64,000 nt of DNA from Spirosoma sp. 48-14 (GTDB taxonomy: Bacteria; Bacteroidota; Bacteroidia; Cytophagales; Spirosomataceae). Positions 42,154-50,968 of the stretch are shown piece after piece. The stretch spans positions 203,382 through 267,381 of the forward strand of contig NZ_MKUD01000045.1 of NCBI RefSeq assembly GCF_001898575.1, written 5' to 3'. The first letter of the stretch is position 1, and each line of letters opens with the position of its first letter. A model generated the notes under the pieces. That model searched no databases and was not told where the DNA came from. It saw only the letters and a list, made by a program, of their open reading frames with translations. The position numbers were made by a program, and so were the translations under genes.

Positions 42154-42231
42154 TGTAGAGACGCCATACCTGGCGTCTCCTGACCGGATGGTTGCTGTCG
42201 CCAATGAGACGCCAGGTATGGCGTCTCTACA
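42154..42231. repeat. 26-bp inverted pair of palindromes (GAGACGCC)
   Basis: Arms 42154-42179 and 42206-42231 are a perfect 26-bp inverted repeat. Each arm is itself a palindrome, GAGACGCC-ATACCT-GGCGTCTC, with the loop inverted in the second copy, the same architecture as 1732-1802. The stop codon of tktC (42227-42229) lies in the right arm. Confidence 0.92.
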
Positions 42232-43192
42232 GATCCAGCAAGATCTGTGCTTCGTTCGCAATGCCTTCTTCGGATAGGCCGTAGTGATTGAAAATCTCAA
42301 TCTGCGAGCCAGTAACCGTGTATTCATCGGGGATACCCATGATTCTGAATCGATTACAAAAACCGTTCTGGATCAGAAACGACGCACAGGCTTCCCCTAA
42401 CCCACCAAATACGCTATGTTCTTCCACCGTCAGGATGGGGCATCCTTTGGCCGCAACTGTCGCCAGCAGGTCATAGTCCAGTGGTTTGATGGTGTGCATA
42501 CTGATCACCGTTGTCTTAATGCCGTGCAGGGCTTCCAGCTTATGAGCTGCCAGCAGAGCCGGATAGACCGTTTCACCCGTTGCGATCAGTACCAGATCGT
42601 CGCCCTCGCTGATGATTCGCCCTCTACCAAATTCAAATTCCTGATTCGCTTCCGACAGTAAGGGCATGGGCTTTTTGCCAAATCGAATGTAAATCGGATG
42701 GTCGAGTTCGGCCGCTTGCCGGATCGCCTGTTCGGTCTCGAAATTATCGGCAGGAGCCACAATGATCAGGTTATGAACGGCCCGCAAAGCCGCAAAATCG
42801 TGCAGGCTGTGGTGGGTCGATCCCAATGCACCATAACTCACCCCAGCGCTGATACCGATCAGTTTTACCGGATTATCGGAGTAGGCCACGTCGGTTTTGA
42901 TCTGCTCGAACGACCGTGCCGTTAGAAAACAGGCAGGCGAAACGGCAAATACCGTCTTACCCGTCGATGCCAGACCAGCGGCAACGCCCACCAGGTTTTG
43001 TTCAGCAATGCCAATTTCGATATGCTGCGTCGGGTACTTCTGCCCAAACGGCACCAGTTTACCCGAACCTCGCGAATCGCTGGTCACCACCAGAATTTGC
43101 CGGTCGGTACTAGCCAGTTCCTGAAGCGTATTCGAAAATACATCCAGATTGGCAAGGGCTCTTTGATCGACTATAGTACTTACTTCTCCCAT
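42227..43192 (-). CDS. Transketolase-like protein, C-terminal subunit
   Basis: A 321-residue protein equal to the pyrimidine-binding and C-terminal domains of transketolase: the cofactor-activating Glu region GQKYPTQHIEIGIAEQNLVGVAAGLA, then the central LGSTHHSLHDFAALRAV, and TVEEHSVFGGLGEACASFL. It pairs with the N-terminal subunit at 44364, with a nucleoside hydrolase gene between. Such split transketolases act on unusual ketose phosphates, including apulose 4-phosphate in D-apiose pathways (family knowledge); the substrate here is not shown. Its TAG stop comes from the repeat at 42154. Confidence 0.88.
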   Translation of the reverse strand: MGEVSTIVDQRALANLDVFSNTLQELASTDRQILVVTSDSRGSGKLVPFGQKYPTQHIEIGIAEQNLVGVAAGLASTGKTVFAVSPACFLTARSFEQIKTDVAYSDNPVKLIGISAGVSYGALGSTHHSLHDFAALRAVHNLIIVAPADNFETEQAIRQAAELDHPIYIRFGKKPMPLLSEANQEFEFGRGRIISEGDDLVLIATGETVYPALLAAHKLEALHGIKTTVISMHTIKPLDYDLLATVAAKGCPILTVEEHSVFGGLGEACASFLIQNGFCNRFRIMGIPDEYTVTGSQIEIFNHYGLSEEGIANEAQILLDL

Positions 43193-43303
43193 GGTTGTAT
43201 TTTATTTCTCACTGCAAGGGCACAAAGAATTGGTTGTTAAGACTTTATACCCTGGCGTCTTTGCGTCCTCGCGGTTAATTGAACGTAACTTAGCCTTCTG
43301 TCA

Positions 43304-44326
43304 CTAATGGCTGTTCATCAGTTCGAGCTTGGCGAAAAAATCTGCGAACATCAGGTTCGTATCCAGTTGGGTATACACCCGAATCGGCCTACCAGCGTGG
43401 TTGTGAGCGTAGATTCCGGCCTGATTGATGCGGGGTGCCTGCCGAACGACGTACTGACTCGACGAAGGATCGGGCTCAAACGACGACTGTAGCGCTGTAA
43501 GCAGCACCAGCGGACTATCGCCCAGAATATAGGTTTCCCCAATGTTGATAAACCGCTGAATGCGCGCCATCAGCGTCTCCAGTGTTTCACTCAGATAAGC
43601 GCCAATTTTGCCGTGTGGCTTCACCTTCGTCAGCAATTGGGCATACGACAATAGGCACTGTCGATACACATTTCGCGGGATTTGCCACAAACGCAATGCC
43701 GACCGATTAAATACGGCTCGTGCTGCTGCCTGATCGATGTTCAGGTTGTACTCAACTTCCGAATAACCCGGTGGCGGAAGGGCCAGATCGCTGTATTCAG
43801 GGCCACCAATCCAGATGAGTGTCAGTTTGTCGGCAATTCGTGGATCGGTCAGGGCAGCCGACGCGATTTCGGTCAGTCCAGCTCCGCAAACCACGTAAAG
43901 TGGCGTTTTGGTATCGGTCCGTAAGGCTTCCTGAATGATGAAATTGACGGCGTCGTTTTTAACGGGCGTGCTATCGTTCACCATCGCCGTATTCGACCCG
44001 GCAAAGACAGGAATAGCCTTCGTTACGTTCATAGCCTGTAGGACTTCCTTCGCTTTTTTAGCCGCATTATCGGCCTGTGTTTTCGAGCGATCGAACCCAT
44101 CGTTCACATGGAGATGCGAGCCGATAATAGCCCGAATTTCTACCGATGGCGACATCAGCAAATGAGCTAGTTGAAACAGCCCGTCGGGATCACCACTAAA
44201 ATCATTGTCCACAATGACCCGCATCCGAGGCTCCACGCCCGCCAATCCCTTCGATTGCCCGAAGGCAGTGAATGAGAGCATTAGGCTGAGGCAAAACAGA
44301 AAGCTCCTTATTTCTATTTTTTTCAT
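43304..44326 (-). CDS. Secreted nucleoside hydrolase-family protein
   Basis: A 340-residue exported protein with signal peptide MKKIEIRSFLFCLSLMLSFTAFGQ. The inosine/uridine-preferring nucleoside hydrolase fold is shown by VDNDFSGDPDGLFQLAHLL (35-53, calcium-binding Asp cluster) and YVVCGAGLTEIASAAL. It lies between the two transketolase subunits. It could release ribose or another sugar from N-glycosides outside the cytoplasm (inference). The upstream frame to 44359 is repeat-encoded. Confidence 0.82.
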   Translation of the reverse strand: MKKIEIRSFLFCLSLMLSFTAFGQSKGLAGVEPRMRVIVDNDFSGDPDGLFQLAHLLMSPSVEIRAIIGSHLHVNDGFDRSKTQADNAAKKAKEVLQAMNVTKAIPVFAGSNTAMVNDSTPVKNDAVNFIIQEALRTDTKTPLYVVCGAGLTEIASAALTDPRIADKLTLIWIGGPEYSDLALPPPGYSEVEYNLNIDQAAARAVFNRSALRLWQIPRNVYRQCLLSYAQLLTKVKPHGKIGAYLSETLETLMARIQRFINIGETYILGDSPLVLLTALQSSFEPDPSSSQYVVRQAPRINQAGIYAHNHAGRPIRVYTQLDTNLMFADFFAKLELMNSH

Positions 44327-44343
44327 TGATTTTATTTGACAAA

Positions 44344-44375
44344 TCGCTCTTTCGCTCAATCATTCATTCACTCAA
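44344..44375. repeat. GAGCGAAA/GAATGATT repeat at the tktN stop
   Basis: Octamer-like units of the GAGTGAAT/GAATGATT/GAGCGAAA type follow the tktN reading frame; the TGA stop (44364-44366) lies inside them. Same family as 35885-35961 and 921-950. Confidence 0.7.
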
Positions 44376-45173
44376 TTCCACCAGCGCCTGTTCGTACTGT
44401 TCTTTATTGGGTACACCGTGATGCCATTTTAGCTGGTTTTCCATGTAGCTGACCCCCTTCCCTTTTACGGTATGGGCAATGATCACACTGGGCTTGCCGG
44501 GTTCGAAGGGTAACGCATTGAACGCGTCGATCAGTTGGCCGAAATCATGCCCGTCAATTTCCCGGACAGCCCAGCCAAACGCATCAAATTTTTTGTCGAG
44601 GGGATCGGTGCTACACACGTCGGCAGTAGGCGCCGTAATCTGTAATCCATTTTTATCGACGATGGCGCAGAGGTTATCAAGCTTATACTGAGCCGCCAGC
44701 AGGGCCGCTTCCCAGTTTGACCCTTCGGGTAATTCCCCATCACCCAGCAACGTAAACACCCGAAATGGTTTCGCATCCAGCTTAGCCGAGATGGCCGTAC
44801 CAACACTCAGCGACAGCCCATGCCCCAGCGATCCTGTATTCTGCTCAATACCGGCAATTTTTTTTGTTGGGTGACCGATATAGTGCGATTTGTAGCGGCA
44901 AAGCGTTTCCAGATCCGATTCGGGAAAGAAACCCCGGTCGGCCAGAACCACGTAGAGAGCCTCAACCGTATGCCCTTTGCTCTGAATATATCGATCACGG
45001 TCGGGCGATTTAGCCGTTTCGGGGCTAACATTCAGAACGTTGTTGTAAAGCACATTCAGGATGTCGATGCAGGATAAACTACCACCTGTGTGACCGGCAT
45101 TTGCTCCAACAATATATTTCAGTATTGTTCGGCGGTATTGCGCCGACTTCTGCGCTAATTCACTGACAGTCAT
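44364..45173 (-). CDS. Transketolase-like protein, N-terminal subunit
   Basis: A 269-residue thiamine-diphosphate-binding subunit: GANAGHTGGSLSCIDILNVLY, SKGHTVEALYVVLADRG, and the diphosphate/metal motif LGDGELPEGSNWEAALLAAQYKLDNLCAIVDKN. The ATG at 45173 (MTVSELAQKSAQYRR) is preferred to one five codons upstream. It lacks the C-terminal domains, which are encoded at 42227, so the active enzyme should be a heterotetramer. Confidence 0.9.
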   Translation of the reverse strand: MTVSELAQKSAQYRRTILKYIVGANAGHTGGSLSCIDILNVLYNNVLNVSPETAKSPDRDRYIQSKGHTVEALYVVLADRGFFPESDLETLCRYKSHYIGHPTKKIAGIEQNTGSLGHGLSLSVGTAISAKLDAKPFRVFTLLGDGELPEGSNWEAALLAAQYKLDNLCAIVDKNGLQITAPTADVCSTDPLDKKFDAFGWAVREIDGHDFGQLIDAFNALPFEPGKPSVIIAHTVKGKGVSYMENQLKWHHGVPNKEQYEQALVELSE

Positions 45174-45245
45174 ACCTATTAAAATCACATATTTCGTACC
45201 GTATTAATCACCCGATGATCGCTGTGGCGCTGGTATCTTATTGGG

Positions 45246-46421
45246 CTATTTGAAGAGCTTAGGCGCTAATTCCGTTAGATACAGCCGCCAGTTCACCCAT
45301 GTATGACCACCTTCACTTTCCCGATAGGTATAGGGTAAGCCGATCTGATCGTACAAGGCCCGTAGCTTTGTGACGCTAGCATACAGGAAGTCATCTTTCC
45401 CACAGCCAATCCAGTAGAGTTTGGGTTTAGCCTGTTTCAGCGCGTTGAGTTGTTTGATGTGCTCCTCCTTATTGTAGTTCCGGGCATTTGGCCCATCGAA
45501 AAGACCCATGCTCATCACACCGATGTAGCTGAACGTACCGGGGTTGGCATTGGTAATCTGCTGTGTATGATACCCGCCCATCGACAGACCAGCAATCGCG
45601 CGGTGTGCCGGGTCTGCGATCACCCGATAGTTTGCTTCAACGAATGGAATCACATCCTTCATCAGACTGGCTTCAAACTTTCCACTGGTCATCGCCTGAA
45701 CACCCGACGGACTATTGGTAGCCGCGTTGGCAAAAGCGGGTCGCTCGCCCGGAGCAGCCGCCACACTGGGCACGCCATTCGTTATCACCACAATCATCGG
45801 TTCTGCCTTGCCAGCCGCGATCAGGTTATCCAGAATATAATTGGTCCTCCCCCGGCTAACCCATCCCTCTTCGTCACCACCGGCCCCATGAAACAGATAC
45901 AGCACCGGATATTTTTTTCCACTTTTCTCATAGCCGGGTGGGGTGTAAATCTCCATCCGTCGATCCATCCCTATTGTCGGCGAGGGGTACCAGACGGCCG
46001 ACAAAACCCCATGCGGCACCGGCTGTACATCATAGAGTTGCGTTAGCGGTCCTGGCAACATCAACCGACTTTCGATATACGAGCCGTCGCGGGTAGCAAT
46101 GGTATTGACAGGGTCGAGAATAGGAATCCCATCGACAATAAAGCGGTACTCATACATATCGGCCGGCAGTGGCCCCACCTTCGTTTCGAACAGACTCGAA
46201 TCTTTAGGCGTCATCTCGATGGTATTTCGTAAATCCTTCAGCCAGGTTCCAAACAAGCGGACCGATTTGGCATTGGGTGCTTTAATGCGGAAAATCACCG
46301 AGTTATCGGGGAGTATTTCGGGCGACACTACGGGAGTTGGGCGTTGCTGCGCCCACGAACCAGCAATCAGCCCAACGTACATCAGGCCGATCAGCGCAAT
46401 AAGGGTTAGAGTAGGTTTCAT
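45246..46421 (-). CDS. Secreted CE1-type esterase (feruloyl/acetyl-xylan esterase-like)
   Basis: A 391-residue exported alpha/beta hydrolase. Signal peptide 1-24 (LIAGSWAQ) is followed by a CBM48/Ig-like N-terminal domain (SVIFRIKAPNAKSVRLFGTWLKDL), then the esterase domain with nucleophile elbow GLSMGG and catalytic His in SEGGHTWVNW. Homologous enzymes remove feruloyl or acetyl groups from plant xylan or pectin (family knowledge). Its place in this locus suggests that the imported sugar comes from plant cell-wall material. Confidence 0.85.
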   Translation of the reverse strand: MKPTLTLIALIGLMYVGLIAGSWAQQRPTPVVSPEILPDNSVIFRIKAPNAKSVRLFGTWLKDLRNTIEMTPKDSSLFETKVGPLPADMYEYRFIVDGIPILDPVNTIATRDGSYIESRLMLPGPLTQLYDVQPVPHGVLSAVWYPSPTIGMDRRMEIYTPPGYEKSGKKYPVLYLFHGAGGDEEGWVSRGRTNYILDNLIAAGKAEPMIVVITNGVPSVAAAPGERPAFANAATNSPSGVQAMTSGKFEASLMKDVIPFVEANYRVIADPAHRAIAGLSMGGYHTQQITNANPGTFSYIGVMSMGLFDGPNARNYNKEEHIKQLNALKQAKPKLYWIGCGKDDFLYASVTKLRALYDQIGLPYTYRESEGGHTWVNWRLYLTELAPKLFK

Positions 46422-46460
46422 TGTATAGCGGTTAAGAGGGTAGACATCAGGCAAGTACGA

Positions 46461-47879
46461 TCAATGCTTGTATACGTCCCAGCCCATGTAGTTGTGCATG
46501 GCTTCCTCCAGAATTCCGGCAGTTTTGGACGCATTCATGACGACATGGTGTTCGAACCCATTCCGACAGACGTACTGCATCAGCCCTTGCAGGTTATCGA
46601 TCTGCGCCACCGCCCGGTTGCCGAACGTGTTCAACGGGTCGTTGGTCAGAACACCTTCGCCAATATAGGCTTTCATTACCCCTTTCGGGTCATCGGTGCT
46701 GATGCGTCCGAAGGTCAACGGGTTAGCGGGTGTACGACCGGCCAGCGCACCATAGGTGTTTTCTTCGCCTACGGTTGTACCGAGAATGGGGGCCGTACTG
46801 ATTTCAATGTCGGGCAGAAACGACTTGGCCCAGTTGCCGCAGTGGAACAGTACACACTTATTTTCGTCGTCAGCATAGTTGTTGTTCCAGTCGACCAGGG
46901 CGCTGGGTGAACCCGAAGCCAGTTGCATGGCGTACATGCTGAGTGTACCCGTTACATCGACCTCACAGGCACTAGGAAGCATGTTCTCGCTCATGATGCT
47001 CATGCTGGTACAGACGTTACAACCGTAGTTTTGTTGAAGCGAGGTCCAGCACTGAATGGCCGTAGCGTCCAGGGCGTGTTCCTGCATGAAATCGTTCAGT
47101 ACGACGTCCAGTTTGGCAATCTGTACCAGTTTATCGTCGGGTGTGCGGCCTGTGGGCGTATAGGCTTTGATGGCGTCGAGCCGATCTTTTACTGACTGAT
47201 CGGCAGCCGTCAGTTTATTAGCGTTGCCCAGAATCTGAGACAGGTCTATGGTCACCACCGAAATCCCGTTGCGCTGGAGGATTTTTTCGCTGTACCGAAC
47301 CGTATTGAAGGCCCCCGGTCGTGCGCCCACAGCGCCAATCCGAACATTCCGAAGCCCTTTTACGACCCGGCATACCGCCATAAAGTTTTTCAGGTCGGCT
47401 TCAAAACTAGGGTCGGATGGGTGGACAACGTGCTTGGTAGTCAGCGAGTAGTTGATCCCGAATTGGTAAAGGTTGTTACAAACTGAAATTTTGCCGCACC
47501 ATGCATCCCGCCGACGGGCTACATCCATCCGGTTGAGGTCGTCAGGATAAGCCTGTATCAATACCGGCACATCCAGCCGGGCAAGTTTCAGGGTTTCGGC
47601 TACCCCCTTTTCATCGCCAAAGTTAGGCAGCACCACCAGCACGCCCATGATCTCATCGGCATGTTTTCGGAACAGTTCAGCACAGCGCTGGGCTTCCTGA
47701 AACGTCTCAACCCCACCCAGCTTGGTTGCTGATTCGTCCAGCATAATGGGATTGACGCCTACTTTCTGAAACACATCCAGCAGATCGGAGCGACACTCGC
47801 CAACGAGTTTGTCGGGAAAGAAGTCGCGGTTTCCAATGATAACACCTAAAGAGATGGGAGTACCTGTTTTTACGCTCAT
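46461..47879 (-). CDS. L-fucose/L-arabinose-isomerase family protein
   Basis: A 472-residue cytoplasmic protein with the layout of the fucose/arabinose isomerase superfamily: an N-terminal Rossmann-like part (ADEIMGVLVVLPNFGDEKGVAETLKLARLDVPVLIQAYP), VGARPGAFNTVRYSEKIL, a central IQCWTSLQQNYGCNVCTSMSIMSEN, and SACEVDVTGTLSMYAMQL with a likely metal-binding Glu/Asp. It probably interconverts an aldose and a ketose. As the first gene of the locus it would supply the ketose to the FGGY kinase. The exact sugar cannot be read from sequence; D-apiose is one candidate. Confidence 0.8.
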   Translation of the reverse strand: MSVKTGTPISLGVIIGNRDFFPDKLVGECRSDLLDVFQKVGVNPIMLDESATKLGGVETFQEAQRCAELFRKHADEIMGVLVVLPNFGDEKGVAETLKLARLDVPVLIQAYPDDLNRMDVARRRDAWCGKISVCNNLYQFGINYSLTTKHVVHPSDPSFEADLKNFMAVCRVVKGLRNVRIGAVGARPGAFNTVRYSEKILQRNGISVVTIDLSQILGNANKLTAADQSVKDRLDAIKAYTPTGRTPDDKLVQIAKLDVVLNDFMQEHALDATAIQCWTSLQQNYGCNVCTSMSIMSENMLPSACEVDVTGTLSMYAMQLASGSPSALVDWNNNYADDENKCVLFHCGNWAKSFLPDIEISTAPILGTTVGEENTYGALAGRTPANPLTFGRISTDDPKGVMKAYIGEGVLTNDPLNTFGNRAVAQIDNLQGLMQYVCRNGFEHHVVMNASKTAGILEEAMHNYMGWDVYKH

Positions 47880-48458
47880 GGTAGATTCAAAAATTCATTG
47901 GCCGATGTAGTTAAGAATCTAAAAATCTGAACCCGACGAAGCCAAACAAAATTAAAAGCAAAAAATAAAAAACAAAAGAAATAATTCGAAAATATAGAGA
48001 AATTAACTACTAGATCTTTTCCACGAATTGTCAGAACCAATAGGTAATGAAAGCTTTATCGTAAATCGAGAGATATTACGTAAGCTTTATACAGCCCCTA
48101 TTCACTAGTACTAAAGCAATTATTCTCTATAACCTACCTTTATCTTAAGCAAAAAAGAGTGAAACAACTTTCGTTTACTTTCTAAAAGACACCTACTTTT
48201 TCTTTCTATTTCGATTCTATCGCGCTCTGTATGAAAAGGGATTTCGATTATCGGTCTGCTTTTTGTTCCTGCGTTTACCCAATCCAGACCCAACGGCAAA
48301 CAAGCTGAATGTCAGCCAACCAACCCAATTCAATCCAGCAAACAGCCAATTGGCGTTTATAATCATACAGTTGATACAGGTCGTTCTGAACGAAGGCCGA
48401 TTCGGGAAGCAATTTTGTCCTGTCAATCGACACAAAACCCCTTACTGGCTTCTTCCTC
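47880..48458. other. 579-base intergenic region with promoter signals only
   Basis: A divergent spacer between the sugar locus and the ZU5-like lipoprotein gene. Apart from the promoter at 47947-47976 and A/T-rich tracts I see no gene, RNA or repeat. A 72-codon minus-strand frame inside it (48217-48435) has no recognisable features and is not called. Confidence 0.6.
47947..47976 (-). promoter_or_regulatory. Putative promoter of the sugar locus
   Basis: On the minus strand a -33 TTTG (47973-47976) and -7 TAATTTTG (47947-47954) are 18 bases apart, 68 bases before the isomerase start. The surrounding 47880-48180 stretch is AT-rich. Confidence 0.45.
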
Positions 48459-49769
48459 ATGAACCGATTTCGCCTACTTCCTCTGCTACTCACCGGCCTG
48501 CTGGCCTGTAGTGAACCCAATACCAATGTTACACCAACCGATCCATCTCCAGATAACCCATCAGGTTCTGCGGGCGGGCTACAGACTGAAGTAGGTGCTC
48601 CCACTGGTGCAGCCATTTCGCAAACTATTGGCCCGGATGGCGGTACCCTAACCACCTCCGATGGTAGCCTAAAACTGACTATTCCGGCCGGTGCCCTCGC
48701 TTCCTCGATCACCATTACCGCACAGCCCGTTGAAAACAAAGCTCCCGGTGGCACGGGCACAGCCTACGCACTGAGCGTAGTGGCCGCACAGGGTCGGCTG
48801 AATGCCGAGGCCCCGTTACTGACCGAAGCCCAACTAACCTTAACCTACACCGCTGACGATATCGACGGATCGGCCCCCGAAGCCCTGGGTATAGCCTATC
48901 AGGATAAGAACGGAATATGGCAGGGACAGCGCAAAGTAAAACTCGATCAAACGCATAAGACTGTAACCGTGCCCATCGATCGCCTGGCGCCGTATGCCTT
49001 CTACGAGCAGTTTGAGCTTCACACCAACAAACGCGTGCTGGCACCAGGAGAGCAGGCGCAGCTAACCGTCTATTATCAGGAAGGCGCTGAAGACAATCCT
49101 GACGTAGCGTTGGTGCCACTTACTCCCTTAAAAATCGTGTCGGCCAGTCGGCTGGTGCGCTGGACAATCAATGGCGTAACGGATGGAACCGCCCAGGGCG
49201 ACAACTATGGGAACGTGGGCCAGATTACTGAAGACCGGACCCAGGCCAAAGCAAGTTACGACGCCCCCATCCGCGAGCCAGATACTAATCCAGTAATGAT
49301 CGGAGCCGAACTGGATGTACACCCCTTCGGACGGGTCACCGTACTACGATCCATCCGGGTAGAATCGGCGGCACGCTTAACTGTGGGCGGTGCCACAGAC
49401 AACAACCCGAATGTTGCGCTCACCATCATGGGCAACAAGCTCATGGGTACCCTTGTATCGGCCTCCCCCACGGCACGCCCATTTGTCTCCTTCATCATCG
49501 ACGATTTTCGTGGAAAAGGCACCTACAGCTTCCCTAAAGACGGACCGAATCAAACCACAGCATCTGGCGCATCGGGCGAGGGCTACGCGCATGGCTACTA
49601 TAAACCATATAGCACAGAATGGGTGTCGGGCAATATCCTGTTAACCATTACCGAATACAGTGGTGCCGGAAAACCCATACGCGGTACCTTAGCGGGCACT
49701 TACTACAAAGAACTAACCCCGATCGCTGTATCGGCCCGATTCCAGGGTGTTCCCTCACTCATTCCTTAG
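48459..49769 (+). CDS. ZU5-like domain lipoprotein
   Basis: A 436-residue lipoprotein. The signal peptide MNRFRLLPLLLTGLLAC has lipobox LLAC with Cys17. After a Pro/Thr/Ser-rich tether (18-45) comes a ZU5-type beta domain (about 50-165), recognised from IGPDGGTLTTSDGSLKLTIPAGALASSITITAQPV. The rest is beta-rich with no domain I can name. Role unknown; probably surface-exposed or periplasmic. No operon partner. Confidence 0.78.
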   Translation: MNRFRLLPLLLTGLLACSEPNTNVTPTDPSPDNPSGSAGGLQTEVGAPTGAAISQTIGPDGGTLTTSDGSLKLTIPAGALASSITITAQPVENKAPGGTGTAYALSVVAAQGRLNAEAPLLTEAQLTLTYTADDIDGSAPEALGIAYQDKNGIWQGQRKVKLDQTHKTVTVPIDRLAPYAFYEQFELHTNKRVLAPGEQAQLTVYYQEGAEDNPDVALVPLTPLKIVSASRLVRWTINGVTDGTAQGDNYGNVGQITEDRTQAKASYDAPIREPDTNPVMIGAELDVHPFGRVTVLRSIRVESAARLTVGGATDNNPNVALTIMGNKLMGTLVSASPTARPFVSFIIDDFRGKGTYSFPKDGPNQTTASGASGEGYAHGYYKPYSTEWVSGNILLTITEYSGAGKPIRGTLAGTYYKELTPIAVSARFQGVPSLIP

Positions 49770-49806
49770 GCGGTAGAAGCCAATCGCTGATAAACGACCG
49801 GGGACA

Positions 49807-49846
49807 GGAGCATTTTACAGCCAGTTAAAAGCTGTAAAGTAGCTCC
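49807..49846 (+). terminator. Possible hairpin after the ZU5-like gene
   Basis: GGAGCATTTTACAGC (49807-49821) and GCTGTAAAGTAGCTCC (49831-49846) pair imperfectly (one or two bulges). No U-run follows, so termination is unsure. Confidence 0.35.
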
Positions 49847-50017
49847 TCAGCCACCAAATTACCGATGTATGAATCATTTACTCCCGATACGAATAGACTT
49901 TATGATGCCTGCTTTGTAGTTGGGTATTGAGTCTATTGGCGTCAAAATGTTCTTACATTTACGTATAGTGGTTGGCCTACCAGACGACTTGATAAATCAG
50001 GAATAACCAATAAGAGC

Positions 50018-50836
50018 ATGGAATTAATCAAGCTGCAACAACACGATGACCAATGGGCGGCAATTTTCAAGGTAGAGCAACAGAAACTTTTCAATGTATT
50101 GGCGCATCACGTCGCTGAAATCCATCACGTAGGTAGTACAGCCGTACCAGACTTACTGGCAAAACCGATTATTGACATCGCTATTGAAGCCAACACATTT
50201 CCTCCCTCACAGGCCATCATTGACCAGCTTGCTACAATCGACTATGAATACAAAGGCGAAGCAGGTATTGAAGGGCGTCATTGGTTCATAAAAGGGCATC
50301 CAAGAACATTCAATCTTCACTATTGCGCAATACGGTCGGAGGTGGTGACGAATCAACTAAAACTGCGAGATAAACTAATCGAGAACGAATCGTTTCGAAG
50401 AGACTATGAACGCATAAAGCTCGAAAACCTGACAAATAAAGACATCGACAGTTCGGACTATGCGTTAGCAAAATCAGATTTCATTCAAAAGGTAATTACT
50501 TCTAACATGGCTATACTGGATACTGGTGAACTAATCCGAACGGTGACGACCAACTACGCGAATTTCCTGGTAGCCGAGGTGAATGACCACGTCGTTAGAT
50601 TAAGCGTGATGACCGAGCCTTATTTCTGGCATTACCATCCCAACTCCGACGAGACCTTTATGACAGTGGAGGGCGTTTTAATCATTGAACTGGAAACCGA
50701 AACGATTGAGTTGTTACCCGGCCAGCTCGTTACGATTCCTAAAAACGTTGCCCACCGAACCCTACCCAAGGGCGAACGGTCGGTCAACATCACATTCGAA
50801 CATAGCCAGATTGAAACGGTACGGATTGACCACTAA
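50018..50836 (+). CDS. GrpB-type nucleotidyltransferase fused to a cupin
   Basis: A 272-residue two-domain protein. Residues 1-165 match the GrpB/UPF0157 family: EIHHVGSTAVPDLLAKPIIDIAIE (34-57), with the GS and Asp of the nucleotidyltransferase fold, and HWFIKGHPRTFNLHYC. Residues about 166-265 form a cupin-2 barrel: WHYHPNSDETFMTVEGVLIIELETETIELLPGQLVTIPKNVAHRT with metal-ligand His and Glu. Both occur as separate proteins; the fusion is unusual to me. Substrates are unknown. No operon partners; the next gene starts 132 bases on. Confidence 0.83.
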   Translation: MELIKLQQHDDQWAAIFKVEQQKLFNVLAHHVAEIHHVGSTAVPDLLAKPIIDIAIEANTFPPSQAIIDQLATIDYEYKGEAGIEGRHWFIKGHPRTFNLHYCAIRSEVVTNQLKLRDKLIENESFRRDYERIKLENLTNKDIDSSDYALAKSDFIQKVITSNMAILDTGELIRTVTTNYANFLVAEVNDHVVRLSVMTEPYFWHYHPNSDETFMTVEGVLIIELETETIELLPGQLVTIPKNVAHRTLPKGERSVNITFEHSQIETVRIDH

Positions 50837-50968
50837 GCAGTTAGGCTGACGCTTTTACCAACAGGGAATTACGAGCCATTTTTTCGGTTACAACAACCTG
50901 CGTTTCGGCTACGCCTTCCGAACGACGATGACTGAACTTTGTGACACCAAAAAGCAAAGAACAGTACC

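Noticed and set aside
42136..42327. Extension of DUF1593 protein B to 42327
   Set aside because: It overlaps tktC by about 100 bases and crosses a palindrome pair; the signal peptide start at 42135 fits the family.
48217..48435. 72-codon minus-strand frame in the large spacer before the ZU5-like gene
   Set aside because: No signal peptide, family pattern or promoter; its composition is like the spacer around it.
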